From positions 3,501,501 to 3,565,500 of the forward strand of contig NZ_CP110644.1 in NCBI RefSeq assembly GCF_026153515.1: 64,000 nt of DNA, given 5' to 3'. Positions 46,851-56,272 of this stretch are shown here, in pieces (the stretch's first letter is position 1; every line of letters begins with the position of its first letter). The position numbers were made by a program, and so were the translations under genes. Source of the stretch: Pseudomonas sp. KU26590. GTDB lineage: Bacteria; Pseudomonadota; Gammaproteobacteria; Pseudomonadales; Pseudomonadaceae. The notes beneath the pieces were generated by a model. It did not search any database, was not told the DNA's origin, and saw only the letters and a program-made list of their open reading frames with translations.

Positions 46851-47618
46851 ATGACCCAGCATGCACAAACCCAAGACTCTGTTGACGAATATACATCACA
46901 ATATTCAGCAGACTTTGTCAGCAAGTGGGACGAACTGATTAATTGGGAGCTGAGAAAGCAAGGCGAGAATGGCTTTTTCGAACAATTGCTTAAAGCGGCT
47001 CAGTGCCATTCAGTAATTGACGTATCGGCCGGTAGCGGTTTTCATTCGGTTCAACTGACACTTGCGGGCTTGCACGTCGTGGCTAACGATGGCAGCGCGA
47101 CCATGGTTGCAAAGGCAAAAGCTAACTTTGAGCGATATGATGTCTGTATTGACTGCCATAATAGTGACTGGTTAGACCTCGACAGCAGGATATTAGGGAA
47201 ATTTGACGCAGTAGTGTGCCTAGGCAGTTCGTTGTGCCACGTCTTTGATGAGCAAGACCGACGTAAAGTCCTTTCAAATTTCAGGTCTCTACTCAAACCT
47301 GGGGGCCTGCTAATTGTTGATCAACGTAATTTCTACGCGATACTTGCAGGCCGGTTCAAGGCAAGCGGTAATTACTATTACTGCGGGACATCTGCCTCGG
47401 TGACCTTGGGGGAGGTAAACGACCAACTTTGTGAATTTCGCTATAGCTTCGATGGCGCCCCCCCGTACTCGCTTAAAGTGTATCCGCTACAACCAAATCA
47501 ACTCAAGTCGGAAATCAACGCGTCCGGTTTTTCACATCAGTCCATGTACGGTGATTTCCGCGCGGATTTCGACATGCTTAGCTCTGACTTCATTATTCAT
47601 AAGGCGGTGGCAATATGA
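46851..47618 (+). CDS. SAM-dependent methyltransferase, glycine N-methyltransferase-like
   Basis: A 255-residue class I methyltransferase. Motif I VIDVSAGSGFHSVQL (about 54-68), VANDGSATM as motif II, CLGSSLCHVFDEQD, and LKPGGLLIVDQRNFYAIL. The last stretch resembles glycine and sarcosine N-methyltransferases (D.RNYD.IL), so N-methylation of an amino acid-like group is a reasonable guess. The product could be a betaine or methylamine. Twelve bp after the previous stop; overlaps the MFS gene start. Confidence 0.82.
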   Translation: MTQHAQTQDSVDEYTSQYSADFVSKWDELINWELRKQGENGFFEQLLKAAQCHSVIDVSAGSGFHSVQLTLAGLHVVANDGSATMVAKAKANFERYDVCIDCHNSDWLDLDSRILGKFDAVVCLGSSLCHVFDEQDRRKVLSNFRSLLKPGGLLIVDQRNFYAILAGRFKASGNYYYCGTSASVTLGEVNDQLCEFRYSFDGAPPYSLKVYPLQPNQLKSEINASGFSHQSMYGDFRADFDMLSSDFIIHKAVAI

Positions 47619-48841
47619 GCAATGAAGCCTCCAGCACTTTCGAGAGCGCGCCAGGTCGTGGCACTCACAGCATAATACTAGCGCTAGTCTTAACTGGCTT
47701 CGTAGCCAGCACCTATGGTTTCGGCGTATATCTCTTTGCAAACTTAGTAGTCGACATGCGCAAAGATATGGAATTTGATTATACCACTGTCGGAATTATC
47801 ACTGGCGGTGCCCAAATCGGCTTTCTAGTTTTTTCCTCTGTAACTAGCTTCATTAGTCGTTATGTAGAGGGATGGAAAATAAGTCTGGTTTCTACTTTTG
47901 CCACATCAGGTGCCCTACTTGGCTTAGGCTTCAGCAATAATGTGTGGATATCTGGGGCGTTACTCATATTATTGGGTGGCTGCTCTGCGTCTGTCTACAT
48001 TCCATTGGCTGAAATTGTCACCAAGAGTTTCAGCCCATCTAAACGCTCTCGTGTTATGGGCCTCATATCAAGTGGCACTAGCTATGGCGTTTTTATCAAT
48101 GGCCTCCTTGTATCGTTTCTAACTGTACATGGCGGATGGCGCTCGATTTGGATGACTGCCGGCTGCATATCGATAGCGTTATGCTTTGTCGCTTTTTTTT
48201 TGCTTCGAAGCACAATGAAGGACTCAGATCAAAGTGCTGCCATCGCCAAAAAGATGTCGGAGGATTTAGAAACCGCGTGGTTGACGAAATCCTTATATGT
48301 AGTCTGGGTATTGGCATTTCTCAACGGGGTAACGCTTCTGCCTTTTCAAACCTATCTGTCACCATTCCTACGCGATGAACTTGGCTTACCAGTTGCAACA
48401 ACAGGTTTCATTTGGACAACCATAGGGGCGGTAGGTATGGCTTCAGGTTTTCTGGTCGGTTGGATCGCTGACAGAATTGGAGTAAGGATCGCACTTGCAT
48501 TGTGCTTCGCGAGCGCGGGTGCTGCCTCCGCCTTGGTCTACGGCTTTGATGCAATACCAATTTTTTATCTTGCGGCTTTTCTATTTGCTGCCGCGTTTTA
48601 TCCTATTTTTGGTTTAGTCCCAACTTACATTGGCCAGATAGTACACGTCAGCCGGCTAACTCAAGCATTCGGCATTGCCAATGTCCTCATAGGTCTCGGT
48701 GGCGTATGTGGTAATTTTCTTGGCGGACTTACAAAAGATACGACTGGTTCTTTCTCATCGGTATACGCGGCGGTAGCAATGCTTTTATTGCTTCAGGTAG
48801 CGTTAGTGCTCATGCTGAAAAAACCAAAAAACTTAAACTAG
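47615..48841 (+). CDS. MFS transporter, probable exporter of the pathway product
   Basis: A 408-residue major facilitator with about 12 membrane segments, GWIADRIGVRIAL at the loop of the second half and a Lys/Glu-rich central loop (about 200-220). The fold resembles YbfB/OFA-type carriers. Coupled to the methyltransferase by a four-base overlap. As the only transporter in the operon it probably exports the sulfated compound or imports a precursor. Confidence 0.85.
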   Translation: MSNEASSTFESAPGRGTHSIILALVLTGFVASTYGFGVYLFANLVVDMRKDMEFDYTTVGIITGGAQIGFLVFSSVTSFISRYVEGWKISLVSTFATSGALLGLGFSNNVWISGALLILLGGCSASVYIPLAEIVTKSFSPSKRSRVMGLISSGTSYGVFINGLLVSFLTVHGGWRSIWMTAGCISIALCFVAFFLLRSTMKDSDQSAAIAKKMSEDLETAWLTKSLYVVWVLAFLNGVTLLPFQTYLSPFLRDELGLPVATTGFIWTTIGAVGMASGFLVGWIADRIGVRIALALCFASAGAASALVYGFDAIPIFYLAAFLFAAAFYPIFGLVPTYIGQIVHVSRLTQAFGIANVLIGLGGVCGNFLGGLTKDTTGSFSSVYAAVAMLLLLQVALVLMLKKPKNLN

Positions 48842-48855
48842 TCAACGAGGCTAAC

Positions 48856-49461
48856 ATGAGCTATTTTCCAGTTCCTGGCAGGGAAGACCTGCATTTTTAT
48901 GCCTTTCAGCAGCTCCATGAACACGCACATAACCCCTTAGTTATCTGGCTGACTGGTATTTCTGCATCGGGTAAGTCGACCATTGCAGATGCTTTAGCCC
49001 ATAGCCTGAAATCTCGCAACCGCATGGCTTGTATTCTTGACGGCGATTCAGTCAGAAGCGGTTTATGCAGGGACTTAGGTTTCGCTTTAGCAGATCGCGA
49101 TGAAAACATTCGGCGCGTGGCCGAAGTCGCTAAATTGATGGCCGAGACAGGCTTGGTGGTGATTGTGGCTCTTATTTCGCCATCGATGTCGAGCCGCCAT
49201 CACGCCCGATCAATCATTGGTACCGACCGCTTCATGGAGGTGCATGTAGACGTTTCGCTTGTCACTGCCGAATCGCGGGATCCAAAGGGCTTGTACAAAA
49301 AAGCAAGGGCAGGTTTGATCAAAAATTTTACTGCCATCGACTCTGCGTATGAAATACCAGTACGGCCTGAGCTGCGGCTTGAGACCGATAAGCTGTCAGT
49401 TTCTGACTCAGTCGACGCGATACTGCAATGGTTAGTGCCTCCTGGCCACGGAAAGCCCTAA
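48856..49461 (+). CDS. cysC: Adenylylsulfate (APS) kinase
   Basis: Phosphorylates APS to PAPS, the sulfate donor for the sulfotransferase in this operon. A 201-residue protein with P-loop GISASGKST (34-42, where most have GLSGSGKST), DGDSVRSGLCRDLGF, the DRDENIRRVAEVAKL segment, ISPSMSSRHHAR, and RDPKGLYKKARAGLI. All binding motifs are there. Housekeeping CysC is usually fused or next to cysN; a stand-alone copy among tailoring genes marks a dedicated PAPS supply. Confidence 0.93.
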   Translation: MSYFPVPGREDLHFYAFQQLHEHAHNPLVIWLTGISASGKSTIADALAHSLKSRNRMACILDGDSVRSGLCRDLGFALADRDENIRRVAEVAKLMAETGLVVIVALISPSMSSRHHARSIIGTDRFMEVHVDVSLVTAESRDPKGLYKKARAGLIKNFTAIDSAYEIPVRPELRLETDKLSVSDSVDAILQWLVPPGHGKP

Positions 49462-49544
49462 ATCGGACGACATGCATGCCCCCTTTCGCGTGAAGCGAGT
49501 AGTCTTGACCCAAGCGTCTATAAACACGGTCTGGGGAGACTGCA

Positions 49545-50189
49545 ATGCAACATGGCTTCATAGCTGCCAAAATGGTTCGGCTAATCGGCGGCGCCGTAGT
49601 GTTGGATTTTGTGAATACTTGCAATGGGCGTCGTCCAGATACCTCACTGCATCAAGCACAGGAGCGATTAACCAGCTTTGGCTTCTTTTTTGAGTGGGCT
49701 CAGCATTCAGGGCTGATCACGCTCGCAGAACATGCGACTTGGCTTCCTCTTGTAGCTGGCCCTCAGGAGAGCTTGGCTCCTATGCTCGACGCTATTACAG
49801 GGTTTAGGGAGGACTTGTTCATGCTCTTTTATGCTCGCTCGCAAAGCCATCCCATCAACGACCACACACTGCACCCTCTTAATGCCGTTTTGCAGCGCAC
49901 TATGCCCTTGCGTTTTCTTAATGTTGAGGCCGGAATACCTTGTTGGGCATGGAGGCCGTGCCTCAACGCCCAAGACATCGCCGGCGTCCTCCTAGGACGC
50001 TTGGCTAATTTTGCCCAAGAGCTGCTAACAGGCCCCGATCTTATGTACCTAAAATGCTGCTCATCTTCTGAATGTGATTGGCTTTTTCTTGATAGCTCCA
50101 AGAACAAGCAACGAAGATGGTGCCAGATGAGTGTCTGCGGAAGTCGGGAAAAGCTGCATCGGATAAAGCAAGTTACTGGTTCGGTGTAA
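49545..50189 (+). CDS. CGNR zinc-finger regulator with ABATE domain
   Basis: A 214-residue protein. The N-terminal ABATE domain has GGAVVLDFVNTCNGRRPDTS (about 14-33) and the C-terminal CGNR zinc finger has LKCCSSSECDWLFLDSSKN followed by QRRWCQMSVCGSREK. ABATE/CGNR proteins are predicted stress-linked transcription factors. Last gene of the sulfation cluster, after an 83-bp gap, with GGGGAG eight bases before the start. It probably controls the cluster, and the palindrome at 42192-42219 is a candidate site. Confidence 0.85.
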   Translation: MQHGFIAAKMVRLIGGAVVLDFVNTCNGRRPDTSLHQAQERLTSFGFFFEWAQHSGLITLAEHATWLPLVAGPQESLAPMLDAITGFREDLFMLFYARSQSHPINDHTLHPLNAVLQRTMPLRFLNVEAGIPCWAWRPCLNAQDIAGVLLGRLANFAQELLTGPDLMYLKCCSSSECDWLFLDSSKNKQRRWCQMSVCGSREKLHRIKQVTGSV

Positions 50190-50379
50190 GAAGTTTTTCG
50201 AGGAGCGCTAAATGATAAGCTACGCCTTCCTATGATCAGGTACTAGCCTTGGTAATGTAGTGGTCAATTGATCCCGGAAACGACGTTAAGTTTTATCTCG
50301 GACTGAGCTGGTGCCAGTACGTTATTGAACTGGTATTGACGAATTCAGTTGTAGCGGTGCATTAAATAATGACTGATGG

Positions 50380-50885
50380 GTCGCGGTAGGAACGGCAGTT
50401 ACCTGACGCCCCTCGCGCAGATCCGTACGTGCGGAACTATCGCATACGGCTTCGGCCTCGGGTATGACGCAAAGCGATCCTCAAGGTAAGAATGTGCATT
50501 GCTAGGTCTCGGAATGTAGAGATCGGCAAGACGTCCGTACCGTGACCGTTGAAGCCGATCACGCCGGCTGCGTCGCTTAAGGGCTTGCCGCCAGAGACGG
50601 CATGCCGCCAAACAAAACCGCCAGGACATATCAGGTTCCCCGGTACCGCGTGGTAATTGAAGTAACCGCTCACCACACGTTTGAGCCATTGCCCTTGAAC
50701 CCGGCCAAGGTCATGACGCCGGCGACTCAACTGCTCACGGATAGCAAGAAGCGTCGCGTTGCGAAATATCTCGAAGCAGCGCCTCCGGCATTCTGCAGCT
50801 GGTTTGGTATCAGCCCTTTTTTTGCGCCGTTTGTTGAGTCCCTCAGTCCCCAAACCGGCCCTGACCGTGACTGCGTCTTGACTCA
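50380..50885 (-). mobile_element. 3' remnant of a group II intron
   Basis: The minus strand ends with domain V-like AGCCGTATGCG...CGCACGTACGG (about 50455-50415) and a domain VI-like GAGGGGCGTCAGGTAACTGC, as in bacterial group II introns. Before it, two shifted frames encode the C-terminus of the intron protein: WLKRVVSGYFNYHAVPGN, then RLWRQALKRRSRRDR and YPRPKPYAIVPHVRICARG. The reverse transcriptase domain is gone, so the element is dead. Confidence 0.8.
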
Positions 50886-50886
50886 A

Positions 50887-51130
50887 TAATTAGCTGCGCA
50901 AATTTAACCAAATCCTGCACAGCCCCCCTGCCCGACCTGTCCAAATGAAATCCCAGCATCCCCGCTGCCCTGGGCCCATCTTGATCGCACTTCAGCGAGT
51001 CGCCCACCATCGTGATCTGGGCATGCTGATCGCCGAATAGATGCCCAGGCGTCACCCGCAATGCATTGCAGATGGACTGGTAGATCTCAACGTCCGGTTT
51101 CATCGCACCGATCTCCAGATGGCATCCGAG
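50887..51130 (-). pseudogene. HAD hydrolase, C-terminal fragment
   Basis: Minus-strand residues EIGAMKPDVEIYQSICNAL and ITMVGDSLKCDQDGPRAAGM match the Lys motif and acidic motif of HAD subfamily IA, with no N-terminal half attached. The missing half with the DxD-type nucleophile lies at 51653 on the other strand. Confidence 0.8.
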
Positions 51131-51249
51131 TGTCTTTTGGCATCTACAACACAGCTGAAGATGTACAGCGCCTAGGTGCGGCACTGCGCAATGGACTGAA
51201 GCAGATTCAGCAGAAAGCAGCGCAATCCACGCTTCGGGAAAAGGGTTAG
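51127..51249 (+). pseudogene. Class V aminotransferase (cysteine desulfurase-like), C-terminal fragment
   Basis: Encodes GIRVSFGIYNTAEDVQRLG followed by AALRNGLKQI and a stop at 51249. This is the conserved end of SufS/Csd-type enzymes (vRvSfgiYNTaeDvdrl). The rest of the gene is absent. Confidence 0.8.
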
Positions 51250-51274
51250 CCTCGACGGGCTTGCCCTTTTTTGT
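51241..51274 (+). terminator. Rho-independent terminator of the aminotransferase fragment
   Basis: AAAGGG (51241-51246) pairs with CCCTTT (51265-51270), with inner AGCC/GGCT, followed by more T residues. Confidence 0.7.
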
Positions 51275-51652
51275 GGAGTTTAATCCGCATAGCTTTGCCA
51301 TATGCGTCGGGCCACTGAGCCGACAGTTTCGAAAGGATACGGAACATCGCTCCAGCGATACGTCGAGAAATCTCAGTTCGATAGAGCAAGAGTTCCGCTC
51401 CGTGACAGCAATTCGCCAGTCAATGCGTGGCGTATGACTGTGCGTTCTCATCGGATGACCATCTGCGGCTCGCCAGACACAGATGGTAGGTCACCATAGA
51501 GAAGATGCTTCAGCATGGATTAGGGGCGAAATCTTCCTTTGCCTTAGCCGGACACCCGGGCTGGGCAAATTTGGCTGCGATGGTACGGTCGTTTGCTAGC
51601 CTTGAACCAACGTTTCCAACATGTTAGTTCTACGACTCGTACAGGTGGCTCC

Positions 51653-51793
51653 ATGATCTCAGCCGTTGTTTTCGATGCCTTCGGCACCCTGCTCAACGTC
51701 AACGTCAACGTCAACGTCAACGTCAAAAGCAAACGCCATCCCTTCCGGCAGTTGCTCAAGGAGGGGATCGCCGCCGGTCGTAGGCCCTCAAAT
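51653..51793 (+). pseudogene. HAD hydrolase, N-terminal fragment with expanded Asn-Val repeat
   Basis: ATG follows AGGTGGCTCC. MISAVVFDAFGTLL carries the HAD nucleophile, then five Asn-Val pairs from a hexanucleotide repeat, then KSKRHPFRQLLKEGIAAGRR. After about 51793 the frame goes into unrelated sequence and stops at 51877. With the inverted C-terminal fragment at 50887-51130 it forms a gene split by rearrangement. Confidence 0.75.
51695..51724 (+). repeat. Hexanucleotide microsatellite (AACGTC)5
   Basis: Five exact tandem copies of AACGTC, in frame and coding (Asn-Val)5 directly after the HAD nucleophile loop, where one pair would be expected. Confidence 0.97.
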
Positions 51794-51877
51794 TGGGAAT
51801 TCCAGGAAGCCTCGTGGACGGGCTCCCAAGAAGGATATAGCTCTGCTCTCCTCGGTAGATTGCCGGGAGATCGATGA

Positions 51878-52035
51878 CAACTGCATGTCTCAGTATGAAT
51901 GTCATTCCCAGCGCTTGATCCAACGTGAGTGGATAGTATCGCCCGTCTGAACTATGGCGCTGTACTCAGGGCTGCCAGCGTCCGGCGAAGCATCGTATGC
52001 GGACGGTTAACAGTAACCGGCCGGCGAAGTCACCT
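51878..52035. other. Short gap after the HAD fragment
   Basis: No gene seen. The surrounding 50.2-52.0 kb is a mosaic of fragments. Confidence 0.4.
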
Positions 52036-53472
52036 TTACTCGCCCCCCTTCCCAATGAGTGAGTCTGTGCACCATTTCGCGAGTATTTCAATAGCTTCCC
52101 GTTCTAGCTCATTCCAGCCATACCCGGCATTAAGCCGAAAGCAATGGTCGTATCGCTCATCGGTGGCGAAAATATGGCCGGGGGCGATACCAATCCCCCA
52201 CTCTCGCGCCTTGATAAACAGCGCACGAACGTTGAGCGCTTCTTTCGGCATTTCAACCCACAGCACATACCCACCTTCAGGATCAGATACGCGGGTACCA
52301 GACGGGAAACAACGCAAAACCGTCTCGCGCATAAGGCGAATCTGGCTGGCGAGGGTAGCTCGCAGTCTGCGTAAATGCGCGTCATAGCCGCCGTTGCTAA
52401 GCATCTCGGCAATCGCCATTTGAGGTGGCACCGAGGTTCCCATGCTCGACGTGTATTTGAGCATCATCAACTGGCGACTGTACTGGCGACTGTAGACCCA
52501 ACCAATACGCAGCCCCGGTGCCAAGGTCTTGGAGAAGCCGCCGCACAATATAGTGTTAGGGCTAAAGGCCAACATCGGAAACGGGCGCTGCCCGCCAAAC
52601 GCCGTGTCGCCGAAAATATCGTCTTCAATGATGACTATGCCTTGCTCATCCGCCCGCTGGGCAATAGTAGCCTTTGCTGCGCTGGGTATACTTTTGCCCA
52701 GCGGGTTGTTGACATTGGCTAGGGTGACATAGGCCTTTACTGCTTTGCGTGAAAAAAGTAGTACCAACTTGTCGACATCAACATGACCAGAAGCGCCTGT
52801 CGGCACTTCGATCACTCGCAATCCGAGACTCCGTAGCATTTGCAGCAACACGAAATAGCACGGTGACTCGACAGCAACTGCATCCCCCGGTAAGAGCGTC
52901 GCCCGCAACGCCAGTGACAGCGCTTCGATGCAGCCGTTAGTGATTAGTAAATGGGCAGGTTCGAGGTGACAGCCATAGCTGACGGCACGACGGACAATTT
53001 CTGTTTTCAGCGGCTCATAACCGCTGCCCTTGACGGCACTGCCTAAGGCTGACGGTTTTGACTGCCCAGCCTTTCGCAGTAGCAGTGCCAATTTATCGAG
53101 TGGGTATAGTGAACTTGCGCCGTTGGCCAAGTCGAGCCGAACCCGGCAATCTGCCCCCACCAGAGATAGATGCAGCTCTGTCTGTTCATCAAGGGGAGCA
53201 ATTATTTTTGCGTGTTCTCTGAACTTCGACAGTACCGATGCTACGAAAAAACCGGATTTGGGCCTTGCCTCTGCATAGTGCTCATTTTCCAGGGTACGCA
53301 ACGCTTTCAACGCCGTGGTTAGGCTAACGCTAAACTGCGCGGCGAGCTTGCGTACCGATGGAAGCCGAGCACCGGGACGTAACCCGCCAGCGTCAATGGC
53401 AGCCTTGATCTTGTCGGCGATGAGTCGGTACCGGGCATCATTCAACCCTTGCCCTGCTACTCCTAGCATCAT
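52036..53472 (-). CDS. MocR-family regulator (GntR helix-turn-helix fused to aminotransferase fold)
   Basis: A 478-residue protein. Residues about 8-75 are a GntR-type winged helix (LRPGARLPSVRKLAAQFSVS). The rest is a class I aminotransferase fold with LITNGCIEALSLAL, the PLP region VTLANVNNPLGKSIP, IIEDDIFGDTAF and the PLP Lys in CGGFSKTLAPGLRIGW. MocR proteins sense PLP or amino compounds and usually control a divergent neighbour, here the EamA transporter. The ATG at 53472 follows GAGGT. Confidence 0.9.
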   Translation of the reverse strand: MMLGVAGQGLNDARYRLIADKIKAAIDAGGLRPGARLPSVRKLAAQFSVSLTTALKALRTLENEHYAEARPKSGFFVASVLSKFREHAKIIAPLDEQTELHLSLVGADCRVRLDLANGASSLYPLDKLALLLRKAGQSKPSALGSAVKGSGYEPLKTEIVRRAVSYGCHLEPAHLLITNGCIEALSLALRATLLPGDAVAVESPCYFVLLQMLRSLGLRVIEVPTGASGHVDVDKLVLLFSRKAVKAYVTLANVNNPLGKSIPSAAKATIAQRADEQGIVIIEDDIFGDTAFGGQRPFPMLAFSPNTILCGGFSKTLAPGLRIGWVYSRQYSRQLMMLKYTSSMGTSVPPQMAIAEMLSNGGYDAHLRRLRATLASQIRLMRETVLRCFPSGTRVSDPEGGYVLWVEMPKEALNVRALFIKAREWGIGIAPGHIFATDERYDHCFRLNAGYGWNELEREAIEILAKWCTDSLIGKGGE

Positions 53473-53497
53473 CTGTACTACCTCAAACCCAATAGAT

Positions 53498-53549
53498 CTG
53501 TATATCGCTGACACGGTAAGGCCAGCTTAGAATCGAACTTATTATACAG
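53498..53549. promoter_or_regulatory. Inverted repeat between MocR and transporter genes
   Basis: CTGTATA (53498-53504) and its complement TATACAG (53543-53549) lie in the 116-bp divergent intergenic region. They are plausible half-sites for the MocR regulator, which may loop the DNA. TTATTATAC nearby resembles a -10. Confidence 0.5.
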
Positions 53550-53588
53550 ACGTGCACGCACGTGAATGAGTAGCACAAGGAATGCTTA

Positions 53589-54491
53589 ATGCGCTTTACA
53601 GATAGGATACTCGCGCTCGGTGTGGTGGTTACCTGGGGCGTAAATTTTGTGATTATCAAAGTCGGGCTGGATGGGATGCCGCCCTTCCTGTTAGCGGGGC
53701 TACGCTTTACCTTAGTCGCCTTTCCAGCTATTTTCTTCATCAAGCGACCATCCATTCCCTTCAAATGGTTGTTTGCGTACGGCATGACAATAAGCTTCGG
53801 GCAATTTGCCTTCCTTTTCCTAGGCATAAAACTGGGGATGCCCGCAGGCATAGCTTCGCTAATCATCCAGGCCCAAGCGTTTTTCACTATGATGCTCGCA
53901 GCTTTGCTGCTCTCGGAAAAGCTCAGGTGGAATCATGTTGCGGGCATGTTGATTGCCGCCGTAGGGATGATGCTGCTAGCTAATGCCGCTACCGCCACAC
54001 AGGCAGGAGGGATCGCGTTGCTGCCGCTTATGCTGACACTTGGCGCCGCTCTGTCCTGGAGCTTGGGCAACATCACAAACAAAGTGATCGCACAGAAACA
54101 TCCGACCTCGGTGATGTCGCTGGTTGTCTGGAGCGCCTTGGTACCCATTGTCCCATTCTTCGTCTGTTCTTGGCTGTTCGATGGCTCTAGGGCGATCAAG
54201 GACAGTTTGGAAAATATTTCGAGATTGACTGTCCTGTCGCTAGTATACCTTTCATTTTTCGCCACACTGTTTGGTTATGCCGTGTGGGGACAACTACTGA
54301 AACGCTATGAGACGTGGCGTATTGCACCACTGTCACTGCTGGTACCCGTCATTGGTTTGCTAAGCGCCAATCTGTTATTGGGCGAAACACTATCCGCCTC
54401 ACAAGGGGCAAGTTCGCTGATTATCATCGCAGGTTTGCTATTAAACATGTTTGGCGAATTTATTCCCAAGCTGTGGAACGCCAGAATCTGA
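53589..54491 (+). CDS. EamA/DMT-family exporter
   Basis: A 300-residue membrane protein with ten predicted helices in two EamA repeats (about 5-135 and 148-290); VVTWGVNFVIIKVGLDGMPP is the typical first helix and VPVIGLLSANLLLGE the last-but-one. Members export amino acids, nucleosides or other small metabolites. Divergent from the MocR gene, hence probably induced by an amino compound. Confidence 0.88.
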   Translation: MRFTDRILALGVVVTWGVNFVIIKVGLDGMPPFLLAGLRFTLVAFPAIFFIKRPSIPFKWLFAYGMTISFGQFAFLFLGIKLGMPAGIASLIIQAQAFFTMMLAALLLSEKLRWNHVAGMLIAAVGMMLLANAATATQAGGIALLPLMLTLGAALSWSLGNITNKVIAQKHPTSVMSLVVWSALVPIVPFFVCSWLFDGSRAIKDSLENISRLTVLSLVYLSFFATLFGYAVWGQLLKRYETWRIAPLSLLVPVIGLLSANLLLGETLSASQGASSLIIIAGLLLNMFGEFIPKLWNARI

Positions 54492-54618
54492 GTCGCGATA
54501 ACAGCGCCACTCTACGGCCGCTGCACAGCGGTTTGCCGGCTGGACTTCGGGTTATTTCTCGCACGCTAGGAACAGAGTCCCAACTCGTTTCCCTTGACTT
54601 GAAAGTAAGCAAACGGGA

Positions 54619-56190
54619 TCACAGGCTGCGCAACGGCATCCAGTTATGCGGCAACAACCCGGCGATCTCACTCGCTCGCTGTGTTGGTAGTCGGGTTAGG
54701 ACGTCTTTCAGATAAGCATACGGATCATGCCCATTGAGCTTGGCCGACTGGATCAGGCTCATCAGCGCCGCCGCTCGTTGACCGCTGCGCAGCGATCCTG
54801 CGAAGAGCCAGTTCTTGCGTCCAAGCGCCCATGGCCGCATCTGTTGCTCGATGTGGTTGTTATCGATAGGCACCGCGCCGTCATCCAGATAACGTGACAA
54901 CGCCGTCCAGCGCTTCAGGCTGTAATCTGGAGCTTTGGCGATGGCCACGCCATCGAGCACCAGCTCGCGCTGCGCGATCATCCAGGCGTGCAGCATGTCC
55001 ATCACGGGCACGGATTTTTCTTGCCGTATTCGTCGCCGTAAATCGGATTCCAAGTCGCGGATCTCACTTTCGATTTCGTAGAGCAACTGGATATAGCGCA
55101 GGGCCTGCTCGGCGAGCGTGCTCTTGTTCGTGACGTGAAGGTCGAAGAACTTACGTCGGGCATGGGCCATACAGCCAATTTCGGTGACGCCGAGTGCGAA
55201 ACTGGCCTTGTAACCACCAAAATCGTCGCACACTAGCTTGCCTTTCCAGTCTTGCAGGAAACTGCGCGCATGTTCGCCTGAGCGGCTGGGGCTGAAGTCG
55301 TACACCACTGCGCGGATATCGGCAGACGTGGTGGTTGCATAGGCCCAGACGTAGGCTCGATGGGTTTTCTTAGCGCCAGGCATGAGCACCTGTACCGGCG
55401 TTTCATCGGCGTGCACCACATTGTGTCCAAGCACCACTTCGCGCAGTGCATCAACCAGCGGTTGCAGTTGCACACCGCAGGTGCCGACCCACTGCGCCAA
55501 GGTCGATCGCGGGATGGCAAGGCCGGCCCGGCCAAAGATCTTTTCCTGACGTTACAGCGGTAAATGATCACCGTATTTGGCGATCATCACGTGGGCCAGC
55601 AGACCTGCCGTAGGGATGCCCTTGTCGATGACCTGCGCAGGAACCGGTGCCTGGATCAGAGTCTTGCAATCATCACAGACCCACTTGCCACGGATGTGTT
55701 GTTCAACCGTGAACACGCCGGGCGTGTAGTCAAGTTTCTCGCTGACATTTTCGCCTATACGCTTGAGGGCGCAGCCACATTGGCATTGGCATTGAGTGTT
55801 GTCCGGTTCGTGATGGATTTGCGTGCGTGGAAACTCGGGCGGCAAGGCGGTGCGTTTAGGTTTTTGCCGAGCCCCAGTCGAAGCTGGAGCAGGTTGCAAC
55901 GCCTCAAGCTCAGCTTCGATGGCAGCGATGTCAGCGATGTCAGCGTCGATCAGATCATCGAGCAGGCTGGCTTGATACGGGCTTAGCTGCTCGCTGCGCT
56001 TGGCAAACTTGAAGCGCTTGAGCTGTGCTATCTCATTGGTAAGTTTGTCGTTGACCGTTTTGTAGTGATGGATCTGCTTGTCCATGGACTCGACTTTTTT
56101 ATCGAGAGTCTCGACACGCTGCATCAGCTGCGCTGCGATAGCGCGCAGTTGTTCAGGGTTTAATTGGCCGAAATCAGGAAGCGAAGTCAT
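54619..56190 (-). pseudogene. tnpC: IS66 transposase tnpC with a premature stop
   Basis: The N-terminal part has the coiled-coil and FKFAKRSEQLSP region, the zinc-finger CQCQCGC...CDDC, then YGDHLPL and a TAA at 55552-55554 where a Tyr codon is expected. The same frame continues RQEKIFGRAGLAIPRSTLA with the DDE domain (VVHADETPVQVL, VCDDFGGYKA, and NNHIEQQMRPWALGRKNW with the Glu). A single base change inactivated an otherwise complete gene of about 523 codons. Confidence 0.9.
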
Positions 56191-56272
56191 GCCGCCGTTT
56201 TTGCCAGAGCAGGCCAACACCGGCGATAGGCTCATTGGACAATTTGCACGGCGACGCTGGTCATGGCAGTGA

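Noticed and set aside
44239..49461. Phaseolotoxin-type or nucleocidin-type cluster
   Set aside because: The sulfotransferase alone suggested sulfamate toxins, but the accompanying gene families do not match those pathways.
50843..51451. 202-codon minus-strand frame as one gene
   Set aside because: Only its C-terminal part is HAD; the first half is antisense to the aminotransferase fragment.
54314..54715. 133-codon plus-strand frame
   Set aside because: Overlaps the EamA gene end and the IS66 left end, with no motif.
55564..55986. 140-codon plus-strand frame
   Set aside because: Antisense to the IS66 transposase.
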